A program made the translations under genes and the position numbers. From Exiguobacterium sp. TNDT2 (GTDB lineage: Bacteria > Bacillota > Bacilli > Exiguobacteriales > Exiguobacteriaceae), in the NCBI RefSeq assembly GCF_003331145.1, contig NZ_QLVE01000001.1, positions 240,489 to 304,488 on the forward strand: DNA of 64,000 bases, in the 5' to 3' direction. This document shows, piece by piece, positions 35,858-45,048 of this stretch (its first letter is position 1; every line of letters begins with the position of its first letter). The notes beneath the pieces are model-generated. The model searched no databases. It saw only the letters and a program-made list of their open reading frames with translations, and was not told the origin of the DNA.

Positions 35858-37210
35858 CTACATCGGCGGCGCAAAAGCTTGCGTCTCCATGTTGACGAAT
35901 TTGTTGTATTCTTTTCGGAACGAGAGTTTGACCGTCCCCGTCGGACCGTTACGCTGCTTAGCGATAATGATCTCGATCGTGTTGGCGTCTTCACTCTCTT
36001 TGTCGTAATAGTCGTCCCGGTACAAGAACGCGACGATATCGGCATCTTGCTCGATCGCCCCGGATTCCCGGATATCCGACATCATCGGACGCTTGTCTTG
36101 ACGGCTCTCAACACCACGTGAGAGCTGCGACAAGGCGATGACCGGTACTTGGAGCTCACGCGCAATCGCTTTGAGCGTACGCGAGATTTCCGAGACTTCT
36201 TGTTGTCGGTTCTCGCCTGGCTTTCCGTTTCCGACGATGAGCTGCAAGTAGTCGATCATAATCATGCCGAGGCCGTGCTCTTGTTTCAAGCGGCGGCACT
36301 TGGCCCGAATCTCGTTGACGCGAAGACCCGGCGTATCATCGATATAAATACCGGCTTGCGACAGGGACGACATGGCGAGCGAGAGCCGACCCCAGTCTTC
36401 GGCCTCGAGCCGTCCTGTCCGCAGACGCTGGGCGTCGATATTGCCTTCCGCACAGAGCATCCGCATGACGAGCTGCTCGGCGCCCATCTCCAAACTGAAG
36501 ATGGCGACGTTCTCACCGGTGCGGACAGCAACGTTTTGTGAGATGTTCAAAGCGAAGGCCGTCTTCCCGACAGAAGGACGGGCCGCGACGATGATGAGGT
36601 CGTTGCGTTGGAAACCGGCCGTCATCTTGTCGAGATCGCTGAACCCGGTTGCAATCCCTGTGATTTCCCCGCTCGATTGGTGCAGTTTTTCGATCGTCGA
36701 GTAAGCGTCCGATAAGACAGAACCGATCGGATGGAAGCTCGACTGTCCTTTGCGTTGCGAGACTTTTAAAATGTTCCGCTCAGCGTCTGAGAGGACGGCA
36801 TCGACCTCGTCTTGACGTTCATAGCCGTCCGAGACGATGTTCGTCGCGGTCCGAATCAATCGGCGGAGCGCCGCCTTTTGGTCGACGACGTTCAAATAAT
36901 ACCCGATGTTCCCGATGGCTGGAACCGCCTCGGCGATTTCCGCCAAGTAGTTCAATCCCCCGATCTCATCGAGAATGCCTTGGGCTTGAAGCTCCGAACT
37001 GAGCGTAACCAAATCGACGAGTTCGCCCCGGTCATTGATTTTCAGCATCGCCTCGAAGATCCGTTGATGGCTGACACGATAAAAGTCGTCCGGGTCGACC
37101 CGCTCCGAGGCCGTGATCAGCCGATCGGAATCAAGGATGACCGCCCCGAGGACAGCTTGTTCCGCTTCGACGCTATGTGGCGGGGTGTTGACTTGAATCG
37201 CATCACTCAT
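35858..37210 (-). CDS. dnaC: replicative DNA helicase (DnaB family; DnaC in Bacillus)
   Basis: 450 residues; N-terminal helical domain (PHSVEAEQAVLGAVILD), RecA-like domain with Walker A AARPSVGKTAFALN, Walker B MIMIDYLQL and SQLSRGVE. Hexameric helicase of the replication fork. Follows rplI by 17 bases, in the gdpP-rplI-dnaC unit. Confidence 0.97.
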   Translation of the reverse strand: MSDAIQVNTPPHSVEAEQAVLGAVILDSDRLITASERVDPDDFYRVSHQRIFEAMLKINDRGELVDLVTLSSELQAQGILDEIGGLNYLAEIAEAVPAIGNIGYYLNVVDQKAALRRLIRTATNIVSDGYERQDEVDAVLSDAERNILKVSQRKGQSSFHPIGSVLSDAYSTIEKLHQSSGEITGIATGFSDLDKMTAGFQRNDLIIVAARPSVGKTAFALNISQNVAVRTGENVAIFSLEMGAEQLVMRMLCAEGNIDAQRLRTGRLEAEDWGRLSLAMSSLSQAGIYIDDTPGLRVNEIRAKCRRLKQEHGLGMIMIDYLQLIVGNGKPGENRQQEVSEISRTLKAIARELQVPVIALSQLSRGVESRQDKRPMMSDIRESGAIEQDADIVAFLYRDDYYDKESEDANTIEIIIAKQRNGPTGTVKLSFRKEYNKFVNMETQAFAPPM

Positions 37211-37227
37211 ACGTGTCTACCTCACCT

Positions 37228-37671
37228 TCACGCTTCTTGAACATGAACGTTTAACGAAGCCGTGACGTCATGATGCAACTTCACCGGCACTTTCGTGAAC
37301 CCGAGCGCTTTGATTGGATGTTCGAGCTCGATTTTACGCTTATCGATTTTGTAGCCCATTCCTTTCAACGCCTCACCGATTTGTTTGCTCGTGACCGATC
37401 CGAAGACGCGACCGCCCTCACCTGACTTCGTCTTGACGACGATCGTCTCTTTTTCAAGCTTGTCTTTCAACTGTTGGGCTTGCTTCAATTCTGCTTCGGC
37501 CGCTTCTTCGGCGCGTCGCTCTTTCGCGGCGAACGCCTTCAAGTTACCCGGTGTCGCTTCGACCGCCAAGTTCTTTTTGAAGAGTACGTTCTTCGCGTAA
37601 GCGTCTGCGACGTCTTTGACGTCACCAGCTTTACCTTGACCTTTTACATCTACTTTTAAAATGACTTTCAT
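37228..37671 (-). CDS. rplI: 50S ribosomal protein L9
   Basis: 147 residues; [21 protein letters not shown] is the standard N-terminal RNA-binding part, then the long connecting helix and C-terminal domain ([10 protein letters not shown]). Overlaps gdpP by four bases (ATGA). Confidence 0.97.
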   Translation of the reverse strand: MKVILKVDVKGQGKAGDVKDVADAYAKNVLFKKNLAVEATPGNLKAFAAKERRAEEAAEAELKQAQQLKDKLEKETIVVKTKSGEGGRVFGSVTSKQIGEALKGMGYKIDKRKIELEHPIKALGFTKVPVKLHHDVTASLNVHVQEA

Positions 37672-39659
37672 TCAGAATCCTCTCCTTCTGTTTCATCTGT
37701 CATATAATGATCGATCGCTTCTTGTAATAACGTCTTCGCCTGTTCCCGGCTCACGTTCAATTGCGTCGCCGCGTTCGTCAAATGACCGCCCCCATCGAGC
37801 ATCTCCATGATGACTTGAACGTTAACATCACCGAGCGAACGGGCACTGATGCCGGTTCGGCCGTCAGGTAAGACAGCGATGACGAATGACGCTTTGACGC
37901 CCTCCATGTTGAGGAGCTGGTCAGCGGATTGGGCAATCAACACTTGATGATGTACCTCGTCGTCCGAAGCGACGGCAATCGCCATCCCATCGGAATAAAT
38001 ATCCGTGTTTTCGAGAATATGGGACTGTTCGATATACGAATCGAGATCTTGGCGCATGAAGTGCTGGACGAGCACGGTGTCTGCCCCTTGAATCCGAAGG
38101 AAGGAAGCAGCATCGAACGTCCGCGACCCCGTTCGCAAGGTGAACCCTTTCGTATCGACCACCATACCCGCAAGGAGCGACGTCGCCTCTAAAATCGATA
38201 GCTTGCGCGTCCCGGCCTGATACTCAATCAGCTCCGTCACGAGTTCACACGTCGAGGACGCATACGGCTCCATATAGACGAGAACCGGGTCCTCGATGAA
38301 CTCTTCACCGCGACGATGGTGGTCGATGACAACGACCCGCTCCGCGCGGTCTAAGATGTCCCGTGAAATGACGAGGGACGGTCGGTGCGTGTCGACGACG
38401 ACGAGAAGCGTCTGTTCGTCGATGAGCGGTTGGGCCTCGAACTCCGTCAAGAAACGGCTATACAGCTCTTCATCGTTCTCGACTTCATGGACGAGCCGTT
38501 GAATGCCGACGCTCGTCTCGCCAGCCGGGATGACGACGTACGCCTCACGCCCGACAAACTCGGCCAGTTTCATGATGCCGATCGAGGCTCCGAGTGAGTC
38601 CATATCCGGATTTTTATGCCCCATGATGAGGACTCGGCTCGACTCGCGAATCAAATCGCGCATCGAGTTCGAGATGACCCGGGCTCGAACCCGGGTCCGT
38701 TTCTCGGTCGGGTTCGTCTTACCGCCGAAAAAGCGAACTTTCCCATTATGACGTTTGACGACGACTTGGTCGCCGCCACGTCCGAGCCCTAAATCGAGAC
38801 TCGATTGCGACAAGTTCCCCAGTTCCGTCAGCGTCGTCTCTCCGCAACCGATGCCGATGGAGAGTGTGAGCGGAATTTTATGTTCCTTCGTCGCTTCGCG
38901 GACCTCATCGAGAATCGAGAAGCGATTGTTCTCAAGCTCAGAGAGCGTCCGTTCGTTCATGACGAGGAAGAAACGGTCGGCTGCCGTCCGGCGCATATAG
39001 ATGTGATATTTTTGAGCCCATTGGTTCAAGAGGACGGTCACGCGTCGGTTGATTTCACTCCGCACTTGTTCATCGACGGCGGTCGACATCTCATCATAGT
39101 TGTCTAAATACAAGACGCCGATTACCGTCTGCGTTTCCGAGTACTTTTGTTCAATTTCTGCTTCATCAGTCATATCGAACAAGTACAGGGTTTGATACTC
39201 CTTATTGTAGAGGACCCGATACACGCGGTCCCCGACTTCGATGGTCGCTTCGTCCTCTTCTTCCTCAATCAACTCGGTGAACGCTGAGTGAATCGAGTCG
39301 ATTGAAATCCCTAGTTCCATCTCGAGCTCGAAGATGAGTCGAGACTGTTCATTGAACCAGCTGATACGACGCGCTTCGTCAAAGACGAGAATCCCGATCG
39401 GCATGCCGGTGAGCGCCTCTTTCCCGACGTCTTCGATGCGATGCGACAAGGAATGGACGTATTGTTCCCACGCCTTACGCTCACGTCGAATCGTCACTTG
39501 CTGATAGATGAAAAAAATCAGCGTGCCCACGAACAGGGTGATTGCCGCCACAATGCTATAGAACGCCAATCCTAACGCGACGAGCAGTCCAATCACATAT
39601 GGGACGGCGTGACGCGCGTACCGGTTCTTCACTGATGTTATTGCTTCACCACTGTGCAT
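37668..39659 (-). CDS. gdpP: c-di-AMP phosphodiesterase GdpP
   Basis: 663 residues: two membrane helices, PAS-like haem-binding domain, degenerate GGDEF ([19 protein letters not shown]), DHH domain with [14 protein letters not shown] and [15 protein letters not shown]1 ending [12 protein letters not shown]. Degrades the second messenger c-di-AMP. ATG 39659 follows AGGAGG. Confidence 0.96.
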   Translation of the reverse strand: MHSGEAITSVKNRYARHAVPYVIGLLVALGLAFYSIVAAITLFVGTLIFFIYQQVTIRRERKAWEQYVHSLSHRIEDVGKEALTGMPIGILVFDEARRISWFNEQSRLIFELEMELGISIDSIHSAFTELIEEEEDEATIEVGDRVYRVLYNKEYQTLYLFDMTDEAEIEQKYSETQTVIGVLYLDNYDEMSTAVDEQVRSEINRRVTVLLNQWAQKYHIYMRRTAADRFFLVMNERTLSELENNRFSILDEVREATKEHKIPLTLSIGIGCGETTLTELGNLSQSSLDLGLGRGGDQVVVKRHNGKVRFFGGKTNPTEKRTRVRARVISNSMRDLIRESSRVLIMGHKNPDMDSLGASIGIMKLAEFVGREAYVVIPAGETSVGIQRLVHEVENDEELYSRFLTEFEAQPLIDEQTLLVVVDTHRPSLVISRDILDRAERVVVIDHHRRGEEFIEDPVLVYMEPYASSTCELVTELIEYQAGTRKLSILEATSLLAGMVVDTKGFTLRTGSRTFDAASFLRIQGADTVLVQHFMRQDLDSYIEQSHILENTDIYSDGMAIAVASDDEVHHQVLIAQSADQLLNMEGVKASFVIAVLPDGRTGISARSLGDVNVQVIMEMLDGGGHLTNAATQLNVSREQAKTLLQEAIDHYMTDETEGEDSE

Positions 39660-39768
39660 GTGTGCCTCCTAAAATGAGTGATATTCCACCCATGATGTCT
39701 AAATGGTTTCTGCTCTATCATATCATATCCGTCCGTTTCACTTACACTCCTACATCAGCTGGTAAAAC

Positions 39769-39797
39769 AAAAAACGACCTATCCCAAGGGATAAGCC
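39769..39797 (-). terminator. terminator of the rpsF-ssb-rpsR operon
   Basis: Minus strand: CTTATCCC / GGGATAGG hairpin followed by TCGTTTTTTG. Confidence 0.7.
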
Positions 39798-39809
39798 GTG
39801 TGTCAAAAA

Positions 39810-40040
39810 TTACTCTGCAACGTATGGGAGCAAAGCCATTTGACGTGAGCGCTTGATAGCGACAGTAAGTGGACGTTGGTATTTCGCTGAAGTACCAGTC
39901 ACACGACGTGGAAGAATTTTACCACGCTCCGAAACGAAGCGTTTGAGCAATTCTACGTCTTTATAATCGATATGAGTGATGTTGTTCGACGTAAAGAAAC
40001 ATACTTTACGACGACGACGACCTCCTGGACGACGTGCCAT
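39810..40040 (-). CDS. rpsR: 30S ribosomal protein S18
   Basis: 76 residues; [22 protein letters not shown] is diagnostic. Third gene of rpsF-ssb-rpsR. Forms a heterodimer with S6 on 16S rRNA. Confidence 0.97.
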   Translation of the reverse strand: MARRPGGRRRRKVCFFTSNNITHIDYKDVELLKRFVSERGKILPRRVTGTSAKYQRPLTVAIKRSRQMALLPYVAE

Positions 40041-40080
40041 GTGAAGACCTCCTTTTTAGTTTAGTTTCGAATCGACGCGA

Positions 40081-40590
40081 TCAAAATGGCAGATCGTCAT
40101 CCGATAAGTCGATTTTTCCGCCACCCGAGAACGGGTCGGCTTCAAAACCTTTGTTTGAGTTCGAGGACTGAGATGAAGTCGAAGAAGCGGCTGCGCCCCA
40201 TCCTGATCCACTTGACTCACCACCACCGAAGACATCTCCAGCTGGTGCTGTATCACGTTGCGTCGAAGCACCGCGTGGTTCAAGGAAGCGTACGCTATCG
40301 GCTACGACTTCTGCCCGGTAACGACGTTGGCCATCTTGACCTTCGTAACTACTGATTTGAAGGCGACCGTCTACGCCGGCCATGCTGCCTTTTTTCAAAT
40401 ATTGCGCCACGTTCTCTGCTTGTTTGCGCCAAACGACACAATCAATAAAGTCCGCCTCTCGCTTCCCATCTTGTCCAGTGAATGGACGATCGCAAGCGAG
40501 AGTAAAGCGAGTTACGGCAATCCCGCTCTGCGTGTAACGCATTTCTGGATCGCGTGTCAATCGACCAACTAACACAACTCGGTTAATCAT
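40081..40590 (-). CDS. ssb: single-stranded DNA-binding protein
   Basis: 169 residues: OB fold starting [20 protein letters not shown], Gly/Ser-rich linker and acidic tip DLSDDDLPF that recruits partners. ATG 40590 follows AAGGGGAG; upstream codons in frame are not used. Lies between rpsF and rpsR. Confidence 0.96.
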   Translation of the reverse strand: MINRVVLVGRLTRDPEMRYTQSGIAVTRFTLACDRPFTGQDGKREADFIDCVVWRKQAENVAQYLKKGSMAGVDGRLQISSYEGQDGQRRYRAEVVADSVRFLEPRGASTQRDTAPAGDVFGGGESSGSGWGAAASSTSSQSSNSNKGFEADPFSGGGKIDLSDDDLPF

Positions 40591-40627
40591 CTCAAAGCTC
40601 CCCTTTCGCAATATGAAGCGTTAAGAA

Positions 40628-40915
40628 TTAACGCTCGTCTTTAGTTGTCATTTGACGGACAACGTCATCAGAGATCTTCATGAGACGCTCTGTTTCTTGA
40701 ATCGCTTTAGGCTCAGCAGTGATGTTGAGAAGAACGTAGTGTCCTTCGCGCATCTTGTTGATTTCGTAAGCGAGACGACGTTTACCCATATCTGTTGTTT
40801 TATCAACAGTACCACCGTTTTCAGTGATGACGTTGTTGAAGCGTTCGATTAAAGCTTTCTTCGCTTCCTCATCAACTGATGGACGGATAATGTAAAGAAG
40901 TTCGTATTTACGCAT
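40628..40915 (-). CDS. rpsF: 30S ribosomal protein S6
   Basis: 95 residues, MRKYELLYIIRPSVDEE start and GKRRLAYEI. First gene of the operon. Preceded by AGGAGGTGAAAG and by a leader hairpin that probably gives feedback control. Confidence 0.97.
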   Translation of the reverse strand: MRKYELLYIIRPSVDEEAKKALIERFNNVITENGGTVDKTTDMGKRRLAYEINKMREGHYVLLNITAEPKAIQETERLMKISDDVVRQMTTKDER

Positions 40916-40942
40916 TATCTTTCACCTCCTCTTGGACTAACG

Positions 40943-40963
40943 GCTCCTACCGGTTGTAGGAGC
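40943..40963 (-). promoter_or_regulatory. S6:S18-binding leader hairpin of rpsF
   Basis: Minus strand: 8-bp stem GCTCCTAC / GTAGGAGC enclosing the loop AACCG. A hairpin exposing CCG is the known S6:S18-binding element of bacterial rpsF leaders, which mimics the 16S rRNA site and represses the operon when the two proteins are in excess. Confidence 0.8.
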
Positions 40964-40997
40964 AAGGAGCAAACAATTGTTTTACTCACGTCATAAT

Positions 40998-41026
40998 ATA
41001 CTATCAAACTTCTGTTCATTTTACAA
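40998..41026 (-). promoter_or_regulatory. rpsF promoter
   Basis: Minus strand: TTGTAA (41021-41026), 17 bases, TAGTAT (40998-41003). Confidence 0.65.
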
Positions 41027-41045
41027 TACGTTTCCGCAAAATGGC

Positions 41046-42146
41046 TTAAACGTTGAAGCGGAACGTGACCACGTCGCCGTCTTGGAAGACGTACTCTTTT
41101 CCTTCCGAGCGAAGTTTCCCTTGTTCTTTGACCGTCGTCATGTTGCCAGCAGCTGACAAGTCTTCATACGAGACGACTTCGGCTCGGATGAATCCACGCT
41201 CGAAGTCCGAGTGGATGACGCCCGCACATTGTGGGGCTTTCATGCCTTGCTTGAACGTCCAGGCGCGTACTTCTTTCTCACCCGCCGTGAAGTAAGTCGC
41301 GAGACCGAGCGTCGAGTAAGCGGCACGAATCAATTGATCGAGACCTGACTCTTCGATACCGAGGTCTTGCAAGAACTCAAGGCGCTCTTCTGGTTCGAGC
41401 TCTGAGATTTCTTCTTCGATGCGGGCACAGATGACAATCACTTTCGCCTCTTCTGTCGCCGCGTGTTCACGAACTGCTTGAACGTATGGGTTTTGATCGG
41501 TGTCGGCCACTTCGTCTTCACTGACGTTCGCGACGTAAAGCATCGGCTTCATCGTGAGCAATTGGAAGTGTTTGACGATGGCAAGTTGATCGTCTGTCAG
41601 CTCAGCGACACGAGCCGGACGCTCCGACTCGAGGACGGCTTGAACGATTTCGAGTGCCTCGAGTTCTTGAGGTGCACCCTTATCTTTCGACTTGACCATT
41701 TTTTGGACGCGCGTGATGCGTTTCTCGACCAACTCAAGGTCGGCCAAAATTAACTCGAGGTTGATTGTCGTGATGTCATCGATTGGTGAGACTTTACCTG
41801 CCACGTGCGTGATGTTGTCATCTTCAAAGCAACGGACGACTTGGCAAATCGCGTCGACTTCACGGATGTTGGCGAGGAATTTGTTTCCGAGGCCCTCTCC
41901 TTTTGAAGCACCTTTCACGATTCCAGCGATGTCTGTAAACTCAAATGCGGTCGGTACGGTCTTCTTCGGTTTGACGAGTTCCGTCAACCGGTCAAGACGC
42001 GCGTCCGGCACTTCGACGACCCCAACGTTCGGGTCGATCGTGGCGAACGGATAGTTGGCTGCCTCTACACCGGCTTGCGTGATAGCGTTAAATAATGTCG
42101 ATTTCCCGACGTTCGGTAATCCGACGATTCCTGCTGTTAATCCCAC
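41046..42146 (-). CDS. ychF: redox-regulated ATPase YchF (OBG family)
   Basis: 366 residues: P-loop GLPNVGKSTLFNA, DIAGIVKGAS, a coiled-coil insert and a C-terminal TGS domain. ATP-preferring Obg-type protein linked to ribosome and stress response. Followed upstream by the DUF951 and mscS genes. Confidence 0.96.
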   Translation of the reverse strand: MGLTAGIVGLPNVGKSTLFNAITQAGVEAANYPFATIDPNVGVVEVPDARLDRLTELVKPKKTVPTAFEFTDIAGIVKGASKGEGLGNKFLANIREVDAICQVVRCFEDDNITHVAGKVSPIDDITTINLELILADLELVEKRITRVQKMVKSKDKGAPQELEALEIVQAVLESERPARVAELTDDQLAIVKHFQLLTMKPMLYVANVSEDEVADTDQNPYVQAVREHAATEEAKVIVICARIEEEISELEPEERLEFLQDLGIEESGLDQLIRAAYSTLGLATYFTAGEKEVRAWTFKQGMKAPQCAGVIHSDFERGFIRAEVVSYEDLSAAGNMTTVKEQGKLRSEGKEYVFQDGDVVTFRFNV

Positions 42147-42167
42147 TTGTATGTCCTCCTCATCCGG

Positions 42168-42181
42168 CTTTCCCGGGAAAT
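42168..42181. promoter_or_regulatory. Noc-binding site (NBS)
   Basis: CTTTCCCGGGAAAT matches the Bacillus NBS ATTTCCCGGGAAAT at 13 of 14 positions. It lies just upstream of ychF. The window encodes Noc (45027-45914). Confidence 0.7.
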
Positions 42182-42286
42182 GTTGATCCGTCTGTGGAGT
42201 GGGTACATTCAGTACACCACACCGTCACATCCTTCACAATTATAGTTAGTCCTCGATTAAACCGCAACTCACGGTTGTAACATAGA

Positions 42287-42317
42287 GAAGAACGCCACTT
42301 ATTCAGCGGCGTTCTCT
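42287..42317 (-). terminator. hairpin at the end of the DUF951 gene
   Basis: Minus strand: AGAACGCCGCT / AGTGGCGTTCT followed by TCTC; overlaps the stop codon. Weak T run. Confidence 0.55.
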
Positions 42318-42502
42318 TGTGGAAGCACTTTTTTCAACCGCTTATCAAAATCTCGGCGTGGCATGAGTACACTCGCCCCGCATCCTTGACACTTGATGCG
42401 AATGTCCATCCCGACCCGAGTCACCTGCCAACGGTTCGTTTGACACGCATGCGGTTTCTTCATTTCTACATAATCGTTCAACTCATACGATTTAGCCTGC
42501 AT
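42299..42502 (-). CDS. DUF951 family protein (YyzM)
   Basis: 67 residues with C-x2-C-like KCQGCGASVLMPRRDF and an upstream KKPHACQTNRWQV, the standard DUF951 pattern, four cysteine/histidine ligands for zinc. Always near ychF in Firmicutes. Overlaps the upstream mscS gene by 11 bases. Confidence 0.9.
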   Translation of the reverse strand: MQAKSYELNDYVEMKKPHACQTNRWQVTRVGMDIRIKCQGCGASVLMPRRDFDKRLKKVLPQENAAE

Positions 42503-43430
42503 TTTCGGGTGCTCCTTTAGTCGATGTGGTTGGCGGCATCATGACGGTCCGTGGATACGGGATCTCAATTCCGCGCTCATCCAGTCCGGCTTTCAACTCT
42601 TTATGCAAAATCCGGCCAGCCGCGAAGTGTTGCGTTGGTGGAACTTCGGCCATGAGACGATAGACGACTTCCGACGGTCCAAGCGACTGGACGCCGGCAA
42701 GCGTGATCGGCTCGATGAACAAATCGTGATACTTCTCTTCGACCGTCTTCGCAATCTCTTTCAACGCCTTCTCGACCTTACTCGAGTCTTCTTCATAGGC
42801 GACGCCGATATCGACGACCGCGACGCTGTTCTCGAGCGAGTAGTTCGTCACTTGCATGATTTGTCCGTTCGGGATGATCGTCACTTGCCCGTTCAATCCC
42901 TTCAACTTCGTCGTCCGTATCCCGACTTCGATGACGGTCCCATCGACTTGTTGGTTCAAATTGACGTAATCCCCGTTCTTATACTGATTTTCAAAAATGA
43001 TGAAGGCACCGGTGATGACGTCTTTCACCAAGTTTTGCGCGCCAAACGAGATGGCGAGACCGGCGACCCCGGCCGATGCAATCAAACCGGCGATATTGAC
43101 GCCAAACTGGCCGAGCACCGTCAAAATCATAATCAGCCCGAGCACATAACGAATGGTGTTTTGGGCCAGTTTCGACAGCGTCTCATTTTGCCGTTGGGCG
43201 ACGATATTATCTTCTTTGATTTTACGTAATGCGAATACACGTTGAACCATCGACGTCAAAATACGTGACGCCACATAAAGTCCCAAAATGATGAGTGCGA
43301 CACCCGTCAATTTGATGGCGAGGCCAATCCACATCTCTGTATCTTGGAAATAGGCGACGAACCGATTGACGTTATCAATCGTCTCATCGGCCACCGTACT
43401 CAAGTCTGTCTCTGTATTTTGTGAAGCCAT
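42492..43430 (-). CDS. small-conductance mechanosensitive channel (MscS family)
   Basis: 312 residues; three N-terminal membrane helices, TM3 region GVAGLAISFGAQNLVKDVITGAFIIFENQY, the beta domain and C-terminal vestibule part. Opens under membrane tension during hypo-osmotic shock. Closest to the Bacillus YkuT/YhdY group. Translationally coupled to DUF951. Confidence 0.93.
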   Translation of the reverse strand: MASQNTETDLSTVADETIDNVNRFVAYFQDTEMWIGLAIKLTGVALIILGLYVASRILTSMVQRVFALRKIKEDNIVAQRQNETLSKLAQNTIRYVLGLIMILTVLGQFGVNIAGLIASAGVAGLAISFGAQNLVKDVITGAFIIFENQYKNGDYVNLNQQVDGTVIEVGIRTTKLKGLNGQVTIIPNGQIMQVTNYSLENSVAVVDIGVAYEEDSSKVEKALKEIAKTVEEKYHDLFIEPITLAGVQSLGPSEVVYRLMAEVPPTQHFAAGRILHKELKAGLDERGIEIPYPRTVMMPPTTSTKGAPENAG

Positions 43431-43599
43431 TTTGTCACCTCTAAAGTTATAGATTCTAACCCATCAAACCATAATTGACGACTTTTCTCAAACCCTACAT
43501 CCGGACGTTATAAGTTTCGATGTTCCGGGAATGGGATAATACGATGTCATTCCGCAATTGCAACTAGACGCAGACAGCTTAGAAGAGAGGATGAGATTC

Positions 43600-44226
43600 A
43601 TGCCGTTTCGCCTAAAACCTCATAAACCATACTCTTTCTTTATCGAACATACCGAACGGAGTGGATCCAAGCTCTTTGCCGATCAACTACACGATCAGTT
43701 AGCGAGAGAGACGCATCGTCCGATTGTCCTCGTGTGCATCGGCTCCGACCGTTCAACCGGTGACTCTCTCGGACCGCTTGTCGGCACGTTCCTCGAAGAA
43801 CGATCCGTCCGCAATATCCATGTCTACGGGACGTTGACGAAACCGGTCCACGCCTTGAACCTCGTCGAGACGCTCCATGAGGTACAGACACGATTTCACC
43901 GCCCCCTCATCATCGCCATAGACGCCTGTCTCGGCCGATTGTCTAGCGTCGGGTATATCTTCTTCTCAGAAGGGCCGCTCGCTCCTGGAGCCGGTGTCCA
44001 AAAAGAGCTCCCTTCGGTCGGTGAGTACAATATTAAAGCTGTCGTTAACGTGAGCGGCTTTATGGAAATGATGATTTTGCAGAACACGCGCTTACATCTC
44101 GTCTATGAGTTGGCCCGTTTCATCACCGACGGCTTCGCCGAATTCGACTCACGAATCGGACGGCTTCATCAAGAAGAAGCGGCCATTACTCGGCTACGTC
44201 AGTCTCGAGACGAATCAAAATCTTGA
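43600..44226 (+). CDS. yyaC: YyaC family protein (GPR-protease-like)
   Basis: 208 residues; the core VLVCIGSDRSTGDSLGPLVGTFLEE and IIAIDACLG are those of the YyaC family, related to the spore germination protease GPR. ATG 43600 is nine bases after AGAGAGG; the longer start at 43558 lacks a matching SD. Sits next to parB as in Bacillus, on the opposite strand to its neighbours. Exiguobacterium is not known to sporulate, so its presence suggests a retained, re-used or ancestral role. Confidence 0.9.
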   Translation: MPFRLKPHKPYSFFIEHTERSGSKLFADQLHDQLARETHRPIVLVCIGSDRSTGDSLGPLVGTFLEERSVRNIHVYGTLTKPVHALNLVETLHEVQTRFHRPLIIAIDACLGRLSSVGYIFFSEGPLAPGAGVQKELPSVGEYNIKAVVNVSGFMEMMILQNTRLHLVYELARFITDGFAEFDSRIGRLHQEEAAITRLRQSRDESKS

Positions 44227-44981
44227 GGCGATAAGAGCGTCAACAGATGCTCCAAATCCTCTTGCGAGAAATACTTCAGTTCAAGCACGCCCCCTTTTCG
44301 ACGCGGGCGAATCGATACATCCATTTGAAGACGTTCCGCAAGCACCGCCTCGACGGCTTCCACGTCGGCGTCTGAGCGCTTGAGCGTCTTTTTTTCGATA
44401 CGTTCTTTTTGTAAGTAGCGCTCGAGCCGGCGGACCGTCCACTGCTCGGCGATGACGCGACGAGCAATTTGCTCCATCGCCTGAACCGATTTCATCCCTG
44501 TGATGGCACGGGCATGTCCCATCGTCAACTCACCGACCATGACCGCATGTTGGACCGCACTCGGTAAACGGAGCAATCTCAGGCTGTTCGTCACGTGACT
44601 CCGACTTTTCCCGACACGTTCAGCGAGCTGTTGCTGGGTCAATCCGAGCGTCTGCATCAACTGTTCGTAGGCGAGCGCTTCTTCAATCGCATTCAAGTCG
44701 GCGCGTTGGATGTTCTCAATTAAGGCGAGTTCCATGACGCGGTCCGAGTCGGCCGTGACGATTAACGCCGGGATGTCCGTCTTACCGGCTAACTTCGCGG
44801 CTTGGAACCGCCGTTCTCCGGCAATAATCTCATAAAACCCGCTCGCTTTACGGACGACAATCGGTTGCAATACACCGTAGCGTTCAATCGACTGCCTGAG
44901 TTCATTTAGCTTTTCCGGTTCAAACTGCTTTCGAGGCTGATTCGGATTCGGGCGAATGTAGTTGATTGAAATTCGTTCCAT
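44199..44981 (-). CDS. parB: chromosome-partitioning protein ParB (Spo0J)
   Basis: 260 residues; CTP-dependent DNA clamp that loads at parS. IIAGERRFQAAKLAG (ParB box), ENIQRADLN, and a helix-turn-helix with KSRSHVTNSLRLL and TMGHARAI. The residues that set specificity look like parS type (Arg in KSRS, Gly in GHAR) rather than Noc type. ATG 44981 after GGAGGAATC. No soj/parA precedes it: the noc stop lies only 45 bases upstream. Confidence 0.94.
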   Translation of the reverse strand: MERISINYIRPNPNQPRKQFEPEKLNELRQSIERYGVLQPIVVRKASGFYEIIAGERRFQAAKLAGKTDIPALIVTADSDRVMELALIENIQRADLNAIEEALAYEQLMQTLGLTQQQLAERVGKSRSHVTNSLRLLRLPSAVQHAVMVGELTMGHARAITGMKSVQAMEQIARRVIAEQWTVRRLERYLQKERIEKKTLKRSDADVEAVEAVLAERLQMDVSIRPRRKGGVLELKYFSQEDLEHLLTLLSPQDFDSSRD

Positions 44982-45009
44982 CCTGATTCCTCCATTTCAT
45001 CTGATTGCT

Positions 45010-45048
45010 ACAAAAAAAGCACAGGCTCACTGTTGTGGCCGTGCTTTT
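45010..45048 (-). terminator. terminator of noc
   Basis: Minus strand: AAAGCACGGCCAC ... GTGAGCCTGTGC followed by TTTTTTT; parB must therefore use its own promoter or read-through. Confidence 0.65.
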
